Origin: Candidatus Paenibacillus intestinavium
GTDB taxonomy: Bacteria > Bacillota > Bacilli > Paenibacillales > Paenibacillaceae
Length of the DNA: 46,246 bases
Assembly (NCBI GenBank): GCA_019113605.1
Contig: DXHF01000041.1
Span: 1-46,246 of the forward strand
Direction: 5' to 3'
Shown piece after piece: positions 27,851 to 35,539 of this stretch. The notes beneath the pieces are model-generated. The model was not told the DNA's origin and made no database searches. It saw only the letters and a program-made list of their open reading frames with translations. The translations under genes were made by a program, and so were the position numbers. Positions within the stretch are counted from its first letter, which is position 1; the number at the start of each line of letters is the position of its first letter.

Positions 27851-30315
27851 GCATCATTCCTCCCTGCAGTCGGCGTTGTTGTATAGCTTGGAATATGAAT
27901 GGATTCAAGAGTATAGATCTGAAGCGAATCCAGTACAACCTGCCCTGATTGCGTACTTATCCCAACTGTCTCAATCGGAGCGTCAGGGAAAATTTGATCC
28001 GTCAATACAACTAAGCCATTATCGGCATACACTTCAACCGCATTGCGATCCAGCCAGATATGCAACTTGATCTTTCCATTTACCGCAACCATTTCGGCAC
28101 CGTGATTGCAAGCAAACGATGGGTGAAAATCAGTCATACCCGATTGGGAACGGTCAATGAAAAGCCATTGGCGCTCAAAGTCAAATCCAATAACAATCTC
28201 GCTCTGCCCAGAGGATTTCAACTCTATATGAACCTCTTCACCAGACATCATATCGATATCTACTTCAATTTCCAGCAGGTCTTCCTTCACTCTCTGCATA
28301 AAAGGGGTCTCTGGCGTAATAGTTACGCCGTTCCAGCTCATTGATTCTTTGCGCAGCTGTTCTATTTCCTTGACAGGCATTTGAGCCAAGATCACTCCAC
28401 CATCCCTGTTCGTCAGTGACAAGGCACGAGGTAAAGTCATGGCACCTCTCCAAGTCCCGGTAGGTGTCTCATTAGCATACTTCCAGTTGCTCATCCACCC
28501 GATGATCACACGGCGTCCGTCTTGCTCAGGTATATCCGACCAACTAACTCCTGCATAGTTGTCTCTACCATAATCCAGCCACATGATATGATCGGGCGTA
28601 TTGTCATTAATAAAAGTATTTCCATCAAACTCACCAATAAAATATTGCGTACGCGATCCTTCTGGACAGTTGGGATTATCTCCGATGCTTATAATAAGTA
28701 CCCATTTGGAATGCCCGGTGTCATCAATCGGCAATTCAAACAGATCAGGACACTCCCAAACTCCGTCATGCGAACCTTCGCCTTTACCGAATTCACCAGT
28801 TAACGACCATTCACGCAGATTTTCAGATCGGTAAAACCGGGTATGGTCACCCGCAACAATAACCATTATCCAACTCTCACTTTGTGGATGCCAGAATAAC
28901 TTCGGGTCCCTAAAGTCAACCAGGTCATCTTCAGCGAGGACAGGATTCCCCTCATATTTATGCCAGTTATGTCCTGCATCACGGCTGTAAGCTAAACTCT
29001 GCCGTTGGCGTGGCTGTCCAGTCTCTGGACATGTATCCGCATGGGTAAAGAGCGCGACCAATCCATGGGAACCTTCGAATAATCCGCTGCTATTATTCCA
29101 GTCCACCACACAGCAACCGGAGAATATGGCTCCATGATCATCTGGGAACAGAGCGATCGGCATATGCTCCCAATGAACCAGATCCTTGCTTACTGCATGG
29201 CCCCAGTGCATCGGACCCCATTTATTACTATAAGGATGGTGCTGATAGAATAGATGATAGCTACCCTCGTAAAAAACTAATCCGTTCGGATCATTCAACC
29301 AATGCGACGGAGGTGAAAAGTGAAACCCCGGTCTGAAACTCTCATCATTGTATAGTTTATTAGACTCTATCATTTCGTTAATCTCATATGTCGTGGGCAT
29401 AGACTTAAGAGCCCCCTTCCGTGTTGTAACTAATGCACCGCCGGCATTAGCAAAAGTCAGCATGCTGATGAATTGCTCTTTGGTCAGATTATTCAAAGAA
29501 ATTCTGGCTTCCAGTATTTTATATAACAAGCAGCCCAGAAAAGCGTCGCCAGCACCTGTCGTGTCGATGGCCTTCACCTGAAACCCTGGAACATGTCCAT
29601 CCTGATCAACCAAGCGGAAATAGCAGCCTTTTTCTGCTAAAGTGACAACGATCAATACAATTCCAAATTGTTGCTGCAACTCCCGGGAGCCCTGCTCCAC
29701 ATCGTTGGTACCAGTAATAAAGAAAAGCTCTTCTTCAGATATTTTCAGAATATCGGCATACTCCATGCCCCAAAGAATATTCTGCTTTGCTTCCTCCTCA
29801 CTCTCCCATAGCGCAAAACGTATATTCGGATCGAATGAGAGCAACACTCCTGCTCCCCTTGCCTTAAGTACTGCTGTCTTTGTTGCCATACGAGCCGGTT
29901 CATGGGTCATAGACAATGAGCCAAAATGTAGAGCACGACAGGTTTCAATCCGATCGAGTGGGACGTCCCTCGGATGCAAGAGGGTATCCGCTCCTGGCTT
30001 TCGGAAGAAGCTGAAGGACCTGTCTCCTTTATCATCTAGATGAACAAATGCCAACGTTGTACTCGCTTCATCTGTAAACGAAACATCAGACACATCAACA
30101 CCGCTGCTTTGCAGTGTGTTATGCAGTAATGAACCGAATTGATCCTCCCCAACCTTGCTAATCAATGCCGATCTAGCTCCTAACCGGGCTAACGCAGCTA
30201 CTACGTTAGCCGGAGCTCCTCCGGGATTACATTCAAACTGCTCGTTCCCCCCAGCTGTACGACATGCTGGAGTAAAGTCTATCAAGACTTCTCCGATAGC
30301 AATAACATCAAGCAC
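27847..30315 (-). CDS. Fructokinase-GH32 fusion (bifunctional fructokinase / beta-fructosidase)
   Basis: One 822-residue open frame joins two complete enzymes. Residues 1 to ~318 are a PfkB-family sugar kinase with signature 1 (NPGGAPANVVAALARLGA, near 30-47) and signature 2 (DTTGAGDAFLG, catalytic Asp257). Residues ~328-810 are a canonical GH32 hydrolase with WLNDPNG (nucleophile Asp342), VDFRDP (Asp470) and WECPDLFEL (acid/base Glu521). The linker is only about 10 residues. There is no signal peptide, so it acts in the cytoplasm. The hydrolase would release fructose from imported sucrose or fructooligosaccharides (phosphorylated or not), and the kinase would make fructose 6-phosphate. GTG at 30315 follows GGTGGAGAG. 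It lies between the binding-protein gene and the LamG-GH32 gene, which it overlaps by 4 bases. Confidence 0.92.
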   Translation of the reverse strand: MLDVIAIGEVLIDFTPACRTAGGNEQFECNPGGAPANVVAALARLGARSALISKVGEDQFGSLLHNTLQSSGVDVSDVSFTDEASTTLAFVHLDDKGDRSFSFFRKPGADTLLHPRDVPLDRIETCRALHFGSLSMTHEPARMATKTAVLKARGAGVLLSFDPNIRFALWESEEEAKQNILWGMEYADILKISEEELFFITGTNDVEQGSRELQQQFGIVLIVVTLAEKGCYFRLVDQDGHVPGFQVKAIDTTGAGDAFLGCLLYKILEARISLNNLTKEQFISMLTFANAGGALVTTRKGALKSMPTTYEINEMIESNKLYNDESFRPGFHFSPPSHWLNDPNGLVFYEGSYHLFYQHHPYSNKWGPMHWGHAVSKDLVHWEHMPIALFPDDHGAIFSGCCVVDWNNSSGLFEGSHGLVALFTHADTCPETGQPRQRQSLAYSRDAGHNWHKYEGNPVLAEDDLVDFRDPKLFWHPQSESWIMVIVAGDHTRFYRSENLREWSLTGEFGKGEGSHDGVWECPDLFELPIDDTGHSKWVLIISIGDNPNCPEGSRTQYFIGEFDGNTFINDNTPDHIMWLDYGRDNYAGVSWSDIPEQDGRRVIIGWMSNWKYANETPTGTWRGAMTLPRALSLTNRDGGVILAQMPVKEIEQLRKESMSWNGVTITPETPFMQRVKEDLLEIEVDIDMMSGEEVHIELKSSGQSEIVIGFDFERQWLFIDRSQSGMTDFHPSFACNHGAEMVAVNGKIKLHIWLDRNAVEVYADNGLVVLTDQIFPDAPIETVGISTQSGQVVLDSLQIYTLESIHIPSYTTTPTAGRNDA

Positions 30316-30349
30316 AGTTTCTCTCCACCTATCATCTAATTATTTATTT

Positions 30350-31969
30350 TTATAGATTTGCATTATAACGATCTAATCCAGTTTGATAAATTTCCATTAG
30401 TTCGTTTAAGCCCATCTTTTCCAGTGTCTTCACATAGCTGTCCCATTGTTCATCCGCGCCACCATTAACAATAAATCTCCCTCTTTGGGTATTAACATAT
30501 TTAATCAGTTCTGGTTCAATCTTATTGATTTTGTCCAATTCCTCTGGTTCAAAGAAGATACTTGGATAGTTTTCTTTTTCCATGTATGCATTGTAATATT
30601 GTTCCAAATCTTCAGCACGCTGTTGGGCACGTGGCTCCATATCTACAACTTTTCCGAAGTCCTCAAAAGTAATGACGCCAGGTCCGCCTGAACCTGGAGC
30701 AACCTTTTGACGGAACTCACCTGCAGAAGTTCCCTCAGGAAGCGGCAGGTTCACCAATTTCCCATTTTCGTCTTTCTCATATACGATGTCCAGTGGACCC
30801 CAATGGATTTGGGCTGCCATATATGGCTCATACTGTTCATCGATCCAACGTATTGTGACTTCAGGGTTACTGTTTTCTTTTGTAATTACAAAGGCTCCGC
30901 GTCCCGGACCACCGCCATTGGAACGTCCAATAATTTGATCTCCATTTGGCCCCTTTAACGGAGACAATAAAGTATAATCCTTACCGCGCTCAGGCCCAAC
31001 AACCTCCTCGATTTCCCACCAAATATAAGATCCTAGCGTCTCATCTGTCGTTTTGCCTTTCGCCAAATACTGTGCTGCGTCCTGCGTGAAGGATTCCGGA
31101 TCAATCAGACCCTGCTTATACCAATTTTCATGGAAATAATTTAGGGCTTCCTTATATTCAGGCTGAGTAGCAGTGAAAATAACTTTTCCATCGCGAACGA
31201 CTCGATGCTCAAGGTTATCCGGAAGTCCGAATGCCCCGAAAATTCCTGCAATATCCATACACCACTGCATGTGCATAAAACTTAACGGGATTTCATCTTG
31301 CTTACCATTGCCATTTGGATCCTGCGTTTTAAAGGCAAGCAATGCTTCCGTATATTCATCCAGTGTTTCTGGCATTTTCAGACCAAGCTTATCAAGCCAG
31401 CCTTTATTTATGACGTGAAAGAAGGGGTTGGTTCCAAGATTATTATCTTCCCAAGATGGCAACCCATAGATGTGCCCATCCGGCGCTGTGATTGATGATT
31501 TGATGTCAGGCCGACGTTCAAGAAGCGCTTTCAAGTTAGGCGCATATTGATTAATTAAATCCTCCAGCGGAATAATGGTTCCGTCTTTACCATAATTGAT
31601 TAGCTCGTAATCAGTAAATCCAGCCCCGTAAAATGCATCCGGTAAATCTCCGCTCGCGAGTAACAAGTTTTTCTTTTCTGTAAAATCGGTGTCAGGGATA
31701 TTCTCCCAGTTAATCTTCACGTTAGTATCTTTTTCCAACCGCTTGAAGATTTCCATCTCTGAGTACTCTGGTGCCAATGCGGCTTTCGGAGATACCATTG
31801 TTAAAGATACTGCTTCGTTAACAATCGGAAGACCAATTTTATTGAAATTTTCTGCCTGATCAGGACTATTTACTTGATTTTTTGACCCGTTACCGCTTCC
31901 CGAACATCCGCTAAGTACAAATGTCCCAGCTAATACAAGAATCCCTACATTTTTGAATATTGATTTCAT
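30350..31969 (-). CDS. Solute-binding lipoprotein of the fructan importer
   Basis: Extracellular receptor of about 539 residues with the lipobox LSGC and a Ser/Gly/Asn linker. The track start (31993) lies before the ribosome site. AAAGGGAGG at about 31980 points to ATG 31969 (track residue 9). Features typical of large Paenibacillus oligosaccharide-binding proteins are DPNGNGKQDEIPLSF (a calcium-loop-like segment), a LLASGDLPDAFYG segment and the C-terminal YQTGLDRYN motif. It differs clearly from the two binding proteins of the uronide locus. It follows its two permeases in the operon and precedes the fructokinase-GH32 gene, so fructooligosaccharide is the likely ligand. Confidence 0.9.
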   Translation of the reverse strand: MKSIFKNVGILVLAGTFVLSGCSGSGNGSKNQVNSPDQAENFNKIGLPIVNEAVSLTMVSPKAALAPEYSEMEIFKRLEKDTNVKINWENIPDTDFTEKKNLLLASGDLPDAFYGAGFTDYELINYGKDGTIIPLEDLINQYAPNLKALLERRPDIKSSITAPDGHIYGLPSWEDNNLGTNPFFHVINKGWLDKLGLKMPETLDEYTEALLAFKTQDPNGNGKQDEIPLSFMHMQWCMDIAGIFGAFGLPDNLEHRVVRDGKVIFTATQPEYKEALNYFHENWYKQGLIDPESFTQDAAQYLAKGKTTDETLGSYIWWEIEEVVGPERGKDYTLLSPLKGPNGDQIIGRSNGGGPGRGAFVITKENSNPEVTIRWIDEQYEPYMAAQIHWGPLDIVYEKDENGKLVNLPLPEGTSAGEFRQKVAPGSGGPGVITFEDFGKVVDMEPRAQQRAEDLEQYYNAYMEKENYPSIFFEPEELDKINKIEPELIKYVNTQRGRFIVNGGADEQWDSYVKTLEKMGLNELMEIYQTGLDRYNANL

Positions 31970-32099
31970 GTACATAACCTCCCTTTTATTCATCCCATAA
32001 GATAAAAATCACTCAGTGTTCTTTCTTACTCTTTCTTATTCTTCCTTTGCAATTGTCTCAACTTGTTGCACATCCCCCCTTTCAAGCATCATGTCAATA

Positions 32100-32996
32100 T
32101 CAACCCTTGATCGAGCCGATCATCACGCCTTTAACAAAATACTTTTGAAGGAAAGGATATAAAATCAACAGTGGAAGACTGGATACCATGATGACACCGT
32201 ATTTGATCAGTTCTGTAACGCGCATTTTCGCTGCGTAGGATTCCACATCGATCATCATGCCGGAGTTGACTTGATTCTGTACAAGAATGTTACGAAGCAC
32301 CAATTGCAGCGGATACTTGCTTTCATCGTTCAGATAGATCAATGCGTCGAAGAAACCATTCCAGAAGCCGACAACATGATATAGCACCATTACAGCCAGA
32401 ATGGACTTTGACAAAGGTAGAACGATGCTCCAGAAAAATCTAGTGTTGGAGCATCCATCAATAGATGCCGCTTCCCACATTTCTTCCGGTATGGACGATT
32501 GAAAAAATGTCCTAACGATAATTACATTGAATACACCACCTGCTCCAGGAATAACAAGTGCCCAGATCGTATTCAGTATGTGGAGATTCTTAATTAACAA
32601 ATAGGTTGGGATCAGACCCCCACTAAAAAACATAGTAACTAGCAAAAACCACATAATAGTAGATTTACCTACCAAATTTCTTCGAGCTAATGGGTAGGCC
32701 GCAAAAACAGTTACGGCCACTCCAATTAATGTTCCAAGAGTCGCGTATAAAATGGAATTGGCATATCCTATCCATATGGATGAATCACCAAAAATCCGCT
32801 CATAACCATCCAACGTGAAGCCTTTCGGAAGCAACCAGACCTCTCCTGAGTAGATATAATTAGGATCACTAAATGATGCAATCAATACAAAGTACAACGG
32901 GAATAATACGAGCAGCATAATGATGGTCAACAGAACATAGTTAATGAAGTCAAACCATGCGTCTCCTCTGGTCTTTCTTTTCAATAATGGATTCAA
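32100..32996 (-). CDS. ABC fructooligosaccharide transporter permease, LplC/YtcP type
   Basis: Inner-membrane permease of 298 residues with about six helices, the coupling loop EEMWEAASIDGCSNTRFFWS and the terminal VMIGSIKG tail. The start is TTG at 32996 behind AAGGAGGAG. It lies 13 bases after the partner permease, and a ~130-base gap without recognisable gene separates it from the binding-protein start at 31969. Confidence 0.9.
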   Translation of the reverse strand: MNPLLKRKTRGDAWFDFINYVLLTIIMLLVLFPLYFVLIASFSDPNYIYSGEVWLLPKGFTLDGYERIFGDSSIWIGYANSILYATLGTLIGVAVTVFAAYPLARRNLVGKSTIMWFLLVTMFFSGGLIPTYLLIKNLHILNTIWALVIPGAGGVFNVIIVRTFFQSSIPEEMWEAASIDGCSNTRFFWSIVLPLSKSILAVMVLYHVVGFWNGFFDALIYLNDESKYPLQLVLRNILVQNQVNSGMMIDVESYAAKMRVTELIKYGVIMVSSLPLLILYPFLQKYFVKGVMIGSIKG

Positions 32997-33009
32997 AATA
33001 AACTCCTCC

Positions 33010-33960
33010 TTACCACAAGCTAGTTTCTGTCATCTTTTTGGCGATCCGATTGACGGTGAAAATCAGAATAATATTGATCAATGAATTAAACAGACCAACT
33101 GCCGTAGAAAAGCTGTATTGAGCTCTCTGAATCCCCATTTCGTACACATAGGTCGGAATAATATTAGAAGTGGCATAATTCAAATCACTTTGCATAAGGA
33201 ACGCCTTTTCAAATCCGATGCTCATAATATTACCTAGTGCAAGAATCAGCAAGATAACGATCGTCGGCAAAATGCTTGGAATATCCACAAACCGTACACG
33301 CTTCCATTTGCTCGCTCCATCCATCGTTGCAGCTTCATGAAGCTCAGGATTGACCCCGGCAAGAGCAGCTAGATAAATAATCGTAGCGAAGCCTGTCTCT
33401 TGCCATATTCCTGATAGGATATACAAAGGACGGAACCAACCTTCATTGGCCATAAACAGAATGGGATCTCCTCCGAAGAAGGTGATGATGTGATTTATAA
33501 TTCCACTATTCGGAGACAAAAATATATTAAGCATTCCGACAAGTACAACAGTAGATATAAAGTGTGGTGCATAAATCACTGTCTGCACAAATTTCTTGTA
33601 TTTCTTACCCAGCATCTGATTCAACATAATGGCGATGATGATTGGAGCAGGGAAACCAAACAACAACGAAAGAAAACTAAGTGAAAGCGTATTTGTGATA
33701 ATAGTCCAGAAGTTATAGGAATTGAAAAAGTCTATAAAGTGCTGGAATCCTACCCATTCACTTCCCCAAATCCCCTGACTTGGTGAAAAATCCTTAAATG
33801 CAATTTGCACCCCATACATTGGATAATACCTAAATACGAGATAAAGAATAATGATCGGCAACAAAAACAGATATAGTTCATAGTCACGTTTGACTCGACT
33901 CCATCTTTTTTGATTTGGTTTGACCATGGAATGATCCGCGTCGCTAGTTCTTGATTCCAC
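33010..33960 (-). CDS. ABC fructooligosaccharide transporter permease, LplB type
   Basis: First gene of the fructan uptake operon; a six-helix permease with the coupling loop ELHEAATMDGASKWKRVRF and the terminal MTETSLW. In the track it starts at ATG 33978, but AAAGGGAG begins right after that codon and points to GTG 33960 (track residue 7), giving 316 residues. A repressor operator lies 38 bases upstream of this start. Transcription order is permease, permease, binding protein, fructokinase-GH32, LamG-GH32. No ATPase gene is present; a shared MsmX-type ATPase is expected elsewhere. Confidence 0.9.
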   Translation of the reverse strand: MESRTSDADHSMVKPNQKRWSRVKRDYELYLFLLPIIILYLVFRYYPMYGVQIAFKDFSPSQGIWGSEWVGFQHFIDFFNSYNFWTIITNTLSLSFLSLLFGFPAPIIIAIMLNQMLGKKYKKFVQTVIYAPHFISTVVLVGMLNIFLSPNSGIINHIITFFGGDPILFMANEGWFRPLYILSGIWQETGFATIIYLAALAGVNPELHEAATMDGASKWKRVRFVDIPSILPTIVILLILALGNIMSIGFEKAFLMQSDLNYATSNIIPTYVYEMGIQRAQYSFSTAVGLFNSLINIILIFTVNRIAKKMTETSLW

Positions 33961-33997
33961 TCTTATACTCCCTTTCATGTAAACGTAGTCATTACTT

Positions 33998-34012
33998 TTG
34001 AAACGTTTCCAA
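33998..34012. promoter_or_regulatory. LacI-type operator in front of the fructan operon
   Basis: TTGAAACGTTTCCAA is a CG-centred palindrome identical in its core (GAAACGTTTC) to the two sites in the repressor's own promoter. It lies between the repressor gene and the first permease, in a position to block transcription of the operon. No clear -10 was identified beside it. Confidence 0.8.
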
Positions 34013-34022
34013 TTTTTCGAAA

Positions 34023-34069
34023 GAAAACCGCCAGGTGGTAAATCTAGCCCCCATTAGCTGTTGGTTTTC
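34023..34069 (-). terminator. Probable terminator of the LacI repressor gene
   Basis: On the minus strand GAAAACC pairs with GGTTTTC, with an inner CAG/CTG pair and a large loop, followed by TTTCG. It falls between the repressor stop (34084) and the operon's operator. The loop is large, so this is moderate evidence. Confidence 0.5.
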
Positions 34070-34083
34070 CGATCCATAAGGGA

Positions 34084-35052
34084 TCATGTAGTTTCACCTT
34101 GTCTGAATATAACAGGAATACGATATACTTGTTTATCTAAAGCTATGCCTTCGATCTTGTTAAAAAGTAGTCTGATTGTCGTACGTGCCATTTCTTCTAC
34201 TGGCTGCCTGATCGTTGATAATATAGGATGAAAATAGGGATTATCCTGAATGCCGTCATAACCAATGACCTTTACATCCTCTGGAACACGAATGCCCCGC
34301 CTTCGTACTCTATCTATATAGTTAGCGGCTAACATATCTGTAATAGCAAATATGCCATCCACATCGCCATGTTCATCTAGGAGCTCATTAAAATAGGCAT
34401 CTTCATCGAGAATGGGGTCTGGCTTCTCGTAGATTACATAATCTACTCCCATCGTTTGTGCTTCATGTATGAACCCTTCTCTCCGATTCATAGTTTCACT
34501 GAAAACGGAAGTAACGCTTCCAATAAAAGCTGGTTTTCGAGCTCCTGCTTTAACAAGTTCTCTTAAAGCTAGCCGTCCTCCCTCATAATTATCTGAAGTC
34601 ACACAGGTAATAGTCTTGTTAAAGTGCCTGTCGATACTTACCATCGGAATATTGTTGCTTATATTATTCTCAATATCATTGTAAGTTATGCCAACGATAC
34701 CAGCGACTTTGTTTTGCCGAAGCATATCCAGATAATATAGTTCTTTTTCAGGTTTGCCTGCGCTATTGCATAGCATAAGCTTAAAGTCTTTTTGTTCCAA
34801 TTCATCCTCAATGTAATAAGCCAATTCAGAAAAGAATGGATTCCAAATGCTTGGAAGTAACAAAGCGACCATCTTGGATTTCTGCATTTTGAAATTTCGA
34901 GCGACTTCATTAGGGAAGTAGTTGAGTTCTTGTATGGCTTCCTCCACTCTTTTGCGTGTAATGGGCTTCACAGCACCAGAGTTGTTAATGACTCTAGAAA
35001 CGGTTCCTACCGCAACACCAGCTAAGCTAGCTACATCTTTAATGCTTGCCAT
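34084..35052 (-). CDS. LacI-family transcriptional repressor of the fructan locus
   Basis: DNA-binding regulator of 322 residues. It has an N-terminal LacI helix-turn-helix (IKDVASLAGVAVGTVSRVIN, residues 4-23), the hinge helix (NEVARNFKMQKSKMVALLLP) and a periplasmic-binding-protein-like effector domain (VTSDNYEGGRLAL, DGIFAITDMLAANYI, VIGYDGIQDNPYFHP). ATG at 35052 follows GGAGGTG. Two copies of its presumed operator lie in its own promoter and one in front of the adjacent fructan operon, which supports autoregulation and repression of that operon. The inducer is probably a fructose-containing saccharide or phosphate; this is inferred from neighbours. Confidence 0.92.
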   Translation of the reverse strand: MASIKDVASLAGVAVGTVSRVINNSGAVKPITRKRVEEAIQELNYFPNEVARNFKMQKSKMVALLLPSIWNPFFSELAYYIEDELEQKDFKLMLCNSAGKPEKELYYLDMLRQNKVAGIVGITYNDIENNISNNIPMVSIDRHFNKTITCVTSDNYEGGRLALRELVKAGARKPAFIGSVTSVFSETMNRREGFIHEAQTMGVDYVIYEKPDPILDEDAYFNELLDEHGDVDGIFAITDMLAANYIDRVRRRGIRVPEDVKVIGYDGIQDNPYFHPILSTIRQPVEEMARTTIRLLFNKIEGIALDKQVYRIPVIFRQGETT

Positions 35053-35081
35053 CTTACACCTCCGGGTTCTTTTACAAATTT

Positions 35082-35110
35082 ATAATAACACCATATTGGA
35101 AACGTTTCAA
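35082..35110 (-). promoter_or_regulatory. Promoter of the repressor gene with embedded operator
   Basis: On the minus strand -35 TTGAAA (35105-35110) and -10 TATTAT (35082-35087) are spaced by exactly 17 bases. The palindrome TTGGAAACGTTTCAA (35096-35110) contains the -35 hexamer, so repressor binding would occlude RNA polymerase. Confidence 0.8.
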
Positions 35111-35118
35111 CTATTATT

Positions 35119-35133
35119 TTGGAAACGTTTCAA
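35119..35133. promoter_or_regulatory. Second operator upstream of the repressor promoter
   Basis: TTGGAAACGTTTCAA is identical to the site at 35096-35110. The centres are 23 bases apart, close to two helical turns, so repressor dimers could bind on the same face. Confidence 0.8.
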
Positions 35134-35190
35134 AACTGTTGATCTGAAGGATAGGTGGCCCAATTTTGATTATTTACTACTTATCCGTTA

Positions 35191-35283
35191 TTAATTTATT
35201 GATTGTTTAGTCGGCACAGTAAGTGTAATGGTTGTTCCAACGCCAGGTGTGCTTATAACATGTAACCCTTTACCATTGAGCTC
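35191..35283 (-). pseudogene. Copy of the 3' end of the sensor kinase gene
   Basis: About 69 bases (35207-35275) match the end of the kinase gene at 45847 onward with roughly seven differences by eye. The minus-strand reading is HVISTPGVGTTITLTVPT. The copy keeps the same orientation as the intact gene, loses the rest of the protein, and ends at a new TAA (35191-35193). It lies just downstream of the 3225-residue protein gene, whose other side is followed by the intact kinase gene. Confidence 0.9.
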
Positions 35284-35284
35284 G

Positions 35285-35386
35285 GCACGGATCCAGCAAC
35301 GGGCAAGAGGAGATAAAAACAAAGAAGCAGATTTAAGGATGAAGCGTTTATTGAAATATGCGGGATTAAATGAAAAAAACTCATAA
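35285..35386 (+). pseudogene. Coding-like C-terminal fragment of unknown gene
   Basis: The + strand reads 33 codons ending in TAA, with KNKEADLRMKRLLKYAGLNE near the end, a charged amphipathic sequence that resembles a real protein tail. It has no start codon or ribosome site and is fused directly to the kinase remnant on the other strand. I do not recognise the family. It is probably gene debris. Confidence 0.35.
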
Positions 35387-35418
35387 ATCCCTTTATACCA
35401 AGGGATATGGGTGGCAGA

Positions 35419-35436
35419 TTACATCATGCCGCCCAT
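35419..35436 (-). repeat. 18-bp sequence resembling a groEL 3' end, copy 2
   Basis: The minus strand reads ATGGGCGGCATGATGTAA (codons for MGGMM and stop), one base different from 16523-16540 and in the same orientation. The flanking bases do not match and no GroEL coding sequence is present. With the first copy it brackets the MFS/M20 and fructan genes. Confidence 0.4.
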
Positions 35437-35463
35437 TAGGATTAATACTCGCACAAAAACGGA

Positions 35464-35494
35464 CACAGCTCCGATCGATTCGATCGGAGCTGTG
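35464..35494 (-). terminator. Terminator of the giant SLH subtilase gene
   Basis: CACAGCTCCGATCG pairs perfectly with CGATCGGAGCTGTG over a 3-base loop. On the minus strand it is followed by TCCGTTTTTG. It lies 46 bases past the stop codon. Confidence 0.9.
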
Positions 35495-35539
35495 CTCTAA
35501 AGTTTGCAATCCTTTGCAACTTAATACATTTCATCAGTC

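Noticed and set aside
33998-34012. Reading the GAAACGTTTC sites as CcpA cre elements
   Set aside because: All three copies share one exact core and cluster at the local LacI repressor and its adjacent operon, which fits a dedicated operator better; dual binding is not excluded.
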